Shown here: positions 6,755 to 10,515 of the stretch, piece by piece
How the letters are laid out: each line of letters begins with the position of its first letter
How positions within the stretch are numbered: position 1 is the first letter of the stretch
DNA from: an uncultured Eubacteriales bacterium
GTDB lineage: Bacteria; Bacillota; Clostridia; Christensenellales; Aristaeellaceae
Reading direction: 5' to 3'
Length of the DNA: 10,515 bases
Assembly: GCA_900553265.1 (NCBI GenBank)
Contig: USDD01000087.1
Coordinates: 1 to 10,515 of the forward strand
The notes under the pieces: model-generated
Databases searched by the model: none
What the model was told of the DNA's origin: nothing
The model's input: only the letters and a program-made list of their open reading frames with translations
Translations under genes and position numbers: made by a program

Positions 6755-7132
6755 ATGAAGAGGAGAATCATCAAGATTATTGCGGCAGTACTGCTCCTGT
6801 CTCTGATCGGCGGCTATATCTGCCTGATGGCGCTGTTCGAGCAGCCCATTCGAGTGGATCTGACCCATCGCCTTCAGTTTTCTGCCGCCGAGCCGGAAAT
6901 CGAGCTGCCATGGATTTACCGGTGGTTCACCCGCTACGAAGGGCAGATCGACGGTTATGATTCCGAGGGATACCGCTACACGCAATACGATTACACCCTG
7001 CCGGACATTTTTGAATCCGCCGAAATGTACTGCATCGTCGATTGGAGAACAGAGAGCGCCGTCGCATTCATCGGTGACAGCAGAGCGATGTACGTCATCG
7101 AGTCGGAATTTCCTTCGGTACGCTGGAATTAA
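6755..7132 (+). CDS. hypothetical membrane-anchored or secreted protein
   Basis: This 125-residue protein was not recognised. Residues 2-7 are basic (KRRIIK), followed by a hydrophobic stretch to about residue 28 (AAVLLLSLIGGYICLMALF), so it is either a signal anchor or a signal peptide without an obvious cleavage motif. The rest would lie outside the membrane. It is acidic and rich in aromatic residues, with IYRWFTRYEGQIDGYDSEGY near 54-73 and YCIVDWRTESAVAFIGDSR near 91. A weak RBS (GAGGA, 6740-6744) overlaps the stop of the upstream gene, and only 7 bp separates them, so this looks like a two-gene operon. The codons are less G+C-rich than in the neighbours, hinting at separate ancestry. 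It ends just before a strong terminator. Confidence 0.72.
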   Translation: MKRRIIKIIAAVLLLSLIGGYICLMALFEQPIRVDLTHRLQFSAAEPEIELPWIYRWFTRYEGQIDGYDSEGYRYTQYDYTLPDIFESAEMYCIVDWRTESAVAFIGDSRAMYVIESEFPSVRWN

Positions 7133-7134
7133 TG

Positions 7135-7174
7135 ATCCGCCCCGCCGCGTTTCAGCGGCGGGGCGGATGTTTTT
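7135..7174 (+). terminator. intrinsic terminator of the two-gene hypothetical operon
   Basis: A perfect 14-bp stem, ATCCGCCCCGCCGC (7135-7148) with GCGGCGGGGCGGAT (7155-7168), closes a GTTTCA loop and is followed by GTTTTT. It begins two bases after the stop codon at 7132. It sits between convergent genes and may also slow transcripts leaving spoIIE from the other side, although the minus-strand exit lacks a T run. Confidence 0.92.
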
Positions 7175-7226
7175 GTATCACGCTGTCACATATTACCTAT
7201 TGAAAAACCATAGCACAGGCATCTCC

Positions 7227-9557
7227 CTACGCCGCCCTCCTCTGGGCGATTCTCGCGCAGAGCACCGTCCTGTCATCCCGGCAGCGCGGATCGCCTTCGC
7301 GCTCGGCAAGGTCGAGCAGCGTCTCGGCCAGCATCTTCGGCGGCTGATGCCCGTGGCGCAGCAGGCATTCGCACAGCGCGTCGCCGTCCACCGCGTCCAT
7401 CACGCCGTCCGAGGCCAGCACGATCACGTCGCCGGGCTGGAGCCGCACCCGCCGGTTGGAGGGCTGCACCCGCTCCAGAATGCCCAGCGGCAGCCGCCCG
7501 CCGTCCACCTCGATCACCTCGTTTCCCCGCAGAATCAGCGACCGGCAGGCCGCCAGCTTGGTGAACTCGGCGCTGCCCGTGAGCAGATCCACCACGCAAA
7601 GATCCACCGTGGCGAACATGTCCGTCTCCGACCGCGCCAGCATCAGCTCGTTCACCGTCTCCAGCGCCAGCGGCCGCGCCACGTCCGCCGCCAGAAAGCG
7701 GCTCAGCAGCCGCAGCGTCTGGGCGCTCTCCCGCGCCGCGGCCGCGCCGCTGCCCATGCCGTCGGACAGCATCAGCATCAGCCGGTCGCCGTCCAGCGTG
7801 CGCACGATGTGGCTGTCGCCCGAGGGCATGTCCGCCTCCAGCGCGCGGCAGGCCGACCCCGCCGACGCGCGCAGCCTCGGCAGCCGCACGAACTTCATCT
7901 CCGCGCCGCCGGGCTCGCCGTCGGGGGCGTAGGGCCGGCCAAACACGCGGCTCAGCTGCGCCGAGGCCTCGGCGGCGGTCTCGGGCGTCCACAGCTCGTC
8001 CTCCTTCAGCGCCGCCACGATCTCCATCCGCCGCGCGCCGCGCAGCGCCATCACGTCCGTCACCTCCAGTCCCGCCCGATCCAGCGCCGCGCGCGCCCGG
8101 GCCGCCTGCCGCCCGCGCACACGCATGGGCCGCGCCTGCACGTCGGCCATGCCCCGCAGCAGCAGCTGCGCCTGGGTGAACTGGGCGGAGATGAGCTGGC
8201 TCACCGCGCCGCGCTTCAGCTCCGAGCGCCGCTTCTTCGAAAATTCCTCCAAAAGATCCCCCAGCCGCGCGGGAATGGTTCGGCCCCGGGCGCACTGGCG
8301 CAGCACATCCGGCGGCAGCTCGTCGCCGAACAGCGGCGCGTCCGCGCCGCCCGCCGCCCAGTCCACCGATTCGGAGATGAGCTGGCACAGAAAGCGCACC
8401 GCGCGGTTGTCGTCGCCGGCCCAGCAGGCGGGATAGCGCGAGCAGCCCTCGCACAGCCGCGCGCGCATCTCACAGATGAGCGCCTGCTCGTCGGGCATGT
8501 CCACCGGGTCGCGATAGCCGTCGGCCAGCTCGCCGAAGGCGGCGCTCATGGCGCGCAGCTTGCGCTCGGTCTCGGCCCGCAGCCGCCGCGCCAGCCGGTC
8601 GGGATCGCACGCGCCCTGGGTTTCCCCGCCGGCCCACTCCCGGACGCGCCGGGAAAACGCCTCCGGCGTGACCATCGCCGCCGCGCAGGCCGCCATGGCG
8701 CAGATAAGATCGCTCAGCGGCAGACCCATGGTCGGCACGCACACGGCCATTCCCGCCGCCAGCGCCGCCGGCGCGGCCCAGCTCTTCCGCGCCGCCGCAC
8801 CGCCCGCCAGCAGTCCGCACAGGCCCAGCGCCGCCGCGCGCTGGGGAAGCCCCGCCGCCAGTGCCATCGCCAGCCCCCCGCTCAGACCCGTGCAGGCCCC
8901 CGCGCCGCCGCCCATGGGCGCGAGGACGAGGGAGAACCAGAGAACCGCGGTCAGCGCCGCCGGAAGCCAGAGTCCGGCCAGCCCCGCCAGTGCCGCCAGC
9001 GCGAGAATCGCTCCGCCGGCGCGCTCCTCGGGCATCAGGTGCCTGCGCCGGAGGGTCACGCCCAGCAGCGCCCGGAAAAACGGCGCGGCCGCCGCGGCCG
9101 CCAGCGCCGCTCCCGTGACGCGAAGGGACTGCCCCGCGCCTCCGGCCGCCAGCGGCACGCCCGGCCCCAGTACTCCCAGCGCCGCCGCCAGCGCCGCCGC
9201 GCCGTCGGCCCATTTCCGCGGCGAGGCCCGTCCATCGCGCGCTTGAAGCCATTGCCCGAGACCCTGCGCGCCCGCCGAGGTCAGCAGCGTCGCCGCCATC
9301 CCGGCGGGCGCGGCCCAGAGCGCTCCCGAGTCCGGAATTGCGGCGAGGCATCCCGCCAGAATCGCCGCCGCGCGCACGCCCGCAAATCCTCCCGCCGCCA
9401 GCAGCGCCAGCGCGAAGGGCGCAAGGCCGCCCACCGGCTGCACCCGCGCCAGCGCCGCCGCCGCCAGCAGCCACGCCGCCGGTTCCGCCGCCCGCCGAAG
9501 CAATCCGCGCACCGAAAGACCTTCCCACCGGGACTGAAGACCAAAAGCTCTGAGCAT
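7227..9557 (-). CDS. spoIIE: stage II sporulation protein E, membrane PP2C-type phosphatase
   Basis: SpoIIE dephosphorylates the anti-anti-sigma factor SpoIIAA and so activates sigma-F in the forespore; it also localises to the asymmetric septum. The 776 residues show the full architecture. Residues about 25-298 are a very alanine-rich set of membrane segments. A central regulatory region runs from about 300 to 570 and includes a cysteine cluster (C362, C369, C372, C378) of the kind seen in SpoIIE. A PP2C phosphatase domain runs from about 575 to the end, with metal-binding motifs LSDGMGSG (D599), ASDGVMD (D717) and DDRTVL (D761/D762). The length is slightly below the roughly 830 residues of the Bacillus protein, but no domain is missing. 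The ATG at 9557 is preceded on the minus strand by GAGGAGGGGG. The gene stands alone, convergent with the hypothetical operon and divergent from the DUF378 gene. Confidence 0.95.
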   Translation of the reverse strand: MLRAFGLQSRWEGLSVRGLLRRAAEPAAWLLAAAALARVQPVGGLAPFALALLAAGGFAGVRAAAILAGCLAAIPDSGALWAAPAGMAATLLTSAGAQGLGQWLQARDGRASPRKWADGAAALAAALGVLGPGVPLAAGGAGQSLRVTGAALAAAAAAPFFRALLGVTLRRRHLMPEERAGGAILALAALAGLAGLWLPAALTAVLWFSLVLAPMGGGAGACTGLSGGLAMALAAGLPQRAAALGLCGLLAGGAAARKSWAAPAALAAGMAVCVPTMGLPLSDLICAMAACAAAMVTPEAFSRRVREWAGGETQGACDPDRLARRLRAETERKLRAMSAAFGELADGYRDPVDMPDEQALICEMRARLCEGCSRYPACWAGDDNRAVRFLCQLISESVDWAAGGADAPLFGDELPPDVLRQCARGRTIPARLGDLLEEFSKKRRSELKRGAVSQLISAQFTQAQLLLRGMADVQARPMRVRGRQAARARAALDRAGLEVTDVMALRGARRMEIVAALKEDELWTPETAAEASAQLSRVFGRPYAPDGEPGGAEMKFVRLPRLRASAGSACRALEADMPSGDSHIVRTLDGDRLMLMLSDGMGSGAAAARESAQTLRLLSRFLAADVARPLALETVNELMLARSETDMFATVDLCVVDLLTGSAEFTKLAACRSLILRGNEVIEVDGGRLPLGILERVQPSNRRVRLQPGDVIVLASDGVMDAVDGDALCECLLRHGHQPPKMLAETLLDLAEREGDPRCRDDRTVLCARIAQRRAA

Positions 9558-10009
9558 GTTTGTCCCCCTCCTCTCGACGTGGAAATACCTTATGCGCCGC
9601 GGGACAAACCCATGCCCCGCTCCGGAAAATCCGCAGAGGGTAAAATTTTTTCGCGAAGAGGGCTATTGGCGGAGAGCGCAAAGGCAGTCGGCTTGAAACG
9701 ACGACGGTCGAAGGCTCTTCGGAAAATCCGCCCGACGGCGCGAGGCCCGGCGGGAAATGTCGTGCCGTTTTGCGCACAGCGCCTCTCGGAGAGGCAGCGC
9801 GCGGCGGAGGGGATTCTTACGGCGGAAAGGTTTCTTCGTTGACCGTCGCTGCCGGAAAACCTCTCGCCGCACGGCCCATTGAAGAGGGAACAGCGCTTCG
9901 CCCTTCCTTTTCGCGCAGTTTTTTCCCGCCGAGGTATATTCTGAGAATTCCGGGGGCAAACTGTGACCATCCCGCCGGCGAACCGGCGCGAAAAAAAGGA
10001 GTGAACAAC
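9558..10009. promoter_or_regulatory. divergent intergenic region between spoIIE and the DUF378 gene
   Basis: This 452-bp stretch has no convincing gene. On the spoIIE side there is the RBS, and farther up GGTCGAA at 9706-9712, close to the TGTCGAA Spo0A box. Other elements are a small hairpin GCCTCT-CGG-AGAGGC (9781-9795) and a broken inverted repeat, CGGCG...GGTTT (9820-9833) with AAACC...CGCCG (9857-9869). On the DUF378 side TATATT (9935-9940) is a possible -10 box without a good -35. A hairpin CGCCGG-CGAA-CCGGCG (9973-9988) lies immediately before an A7 tract and the AAGGAG RBS. Both promoters must lie here, but neither can be fixed by eye. Confidence 0.5.
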
Positions 10010-10219
10010 ATGATGGATCGCGTATCACTGATTCTCACCATTCTCGGCGGCGTGAACTGGCTGCTGGTCGGACTGTTCCAGTTTGATCTCGTGGCCTACA
10101 TCTGCGGCGGACAGGCCGCCACCATCAGCCGCATCGTCTACGCCGTCATCGGCATCGCCGCCCTGTGGAGCATCTCCCTGCTGTTCCGCGAGCGCACGCC
10201 CGTGGAGAGCCGCGACTGA
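10010..10219 (+). CDS. DUF378 family small membrane protein
   Basis: This 69-residue protein of the DUF378 (YuzA-like) family has unknown biochemical role. It shows the family pattern: an N-terminal LTILGGVNWLLVGLFQFDLV segment, a short loop with GG, then a second hydrophobic segment, RIVYAVIGIAALWSISLLFR, and a charged tail. Two membrane helices are therefore expected. AAGGAG (about 9996-10001) precedes ATG at 10010; the next codon is also ATG (10013) and either could be used. It is divergent from spoIIE and monocistronic, with its own terminator 36 bp after the stop. The hairpin just before the RBS could affect translation. Confidence 0.88.
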   Translation: MMDRVSLILTILGGVNWLLVGLFQFDLVAYICGGQAATISRIVYAVIGIAALWSISLLFRERTPVESRD

Positions 10220-10255
10220 GCGCGGTCGGGCGAGGTTTTTCCCCGGACAGACAGA

Positions 10256-10293
10256 AAGCCGCCGGCGAATCCAGATGGATTCGCCGGCGGCTT
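10256..10293 (+). terminator. intrinsic terminator of the DUF378 gene
   Basis: A perfect 17-bp stem, AAGCCGCCGGCGAATCC (10256-10272) with its complement at 10277-10293, closes an AGAT loop and ends CTTGTTTG. The short T run is weak but the stem is very strong. Because the left flank is A-rich (ACAGAAAG), it may also act for minus-strand transcripts. Confidence 0.85.
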
Positions 10294-10310
10294 GTTTGCA
10301 TGGAGGGTTA

Positions 10311-10515
10311 TTCGCGCCGGTTCGCACGAGAGAATGCATCTGACCTTGTGCCCGCGCCGGTTCGCGCGGCGAACATGCCGGGCTACTCGTCCGTGCGCCG
10401 CTTCGCACGGCAGAACGCATTGGGCCGCTCATCCGCGCGCCGCTTCGCGCGACAGGCGCGCCGGGCTGCTCGTCCGCACCGCTTCGTGCGGCGGGCGCAT
10501 CGCGTCGCTTCCTCG
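10311..10515. repeat. degenerate 40-42-bp tandem repeat with conserved hairpins, running off the window
   Basis: Units start at about 10311, 10351, 10391, 10433 and 10474; the last is cut by the window end. Each opens with a stem-loop whose loop is CGGTTC or CGCTTC: CCGCGC/GCGCGG in unit 2, CCGTGCG/CGCACGG in unit 3, CGCGCG/CGCGCG in unit 4 and CCGCAC/GTGCGG in unit 5. A G+C-rich tail ending in CTCGT or CTCAT completes the unit. Stem sequences differ but pairing is kept. There are no unique spacers, so this is not CRISPR. No gene was found in this stretch. Confidence 0.75.

Noticed and set aside
6957..9842. 961-codon plus-strand open frame opposite spoIIE
   Set aside because: It is composed of low-complexity Arg, Ala, Pro and His residues, the usual antisense pattern of a G+C-rich gene, and it runs over a terminator. 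SpoIIE on the minus strand has all the expected motifs.

Overview
The window looks like chromosomal DNA from a G+C-rich, endospore-forming member of the Firmicutes (Clostridia type). The evidence is a complete spoIIE gene, strong AGGAGG-type ribosome binding sites, compact operon spacing and G/C-rich third codon positions. I cannot name a genus. No transposase, integrase, phage gene, CRISPR array, rRNA or tRNA was recognised.

Layout. Positions 1-392 hold no convincing gene. They contain a 125-bp direct duplication with a terminator-like hairpin, a TGTATACA palindrome, and the leader of the first operon. Positions 393-5671 carry four plus-strand genes: a family-78 alpha-L-rhamnosidase, an alanine racemase, an M20D amidohydrolase and an M55 D-aminopeptidase (DppA-like). 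The last three are tightly packed (31-bp gap, then an ATGA overlap). Together they suggest scavenging of D-amino-acid peptides or cell-wall fragments: the M55 enzyme would free N-terminal D-residues, the racemase would turn D-Ala into L-Ala, and the M20 enzyme would open amide bonds. The rhamnosidase adds rhamnoside (glycan or plant glycoside) hydrolysis. A 30-bp perfect palindrome separates it from the racemase.

Positions 5672-6237 are mostly non-coding. A possible very small ORF is followed by about eight and a half copies of a 40-bp tandem repeat whose units keep a dyad (hairpin) while the loop varies. Two unknown small genes follow (6238-6747 and 6755-7132). The first carries an in-frame 45-bp duplication and the second encodes a membrane-anchored protein. 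They end at a clear intrinsic terminator (7135-7174).

The minus strand from 9557 to 7227 is spoIIE, the membrane phosphatase that activates sigma-F in the forespore. A 450-bp divergent intergenic region separates it from a small plus-strand DUF378 membrane protein gene (10010-10219), which has its own 17-bp-stem terminator. The window ends in a second, different tandem array with a 40-42-bp period, in which hairpin stems vary in a compensatory way. A 13-bp core of that array recurs inverted just upstream of the DUF378 ribosome binding site. The metabolic genes are ordinary. The unexplained material is the repeated hairpin elements and the two-gene hypothetical operon.
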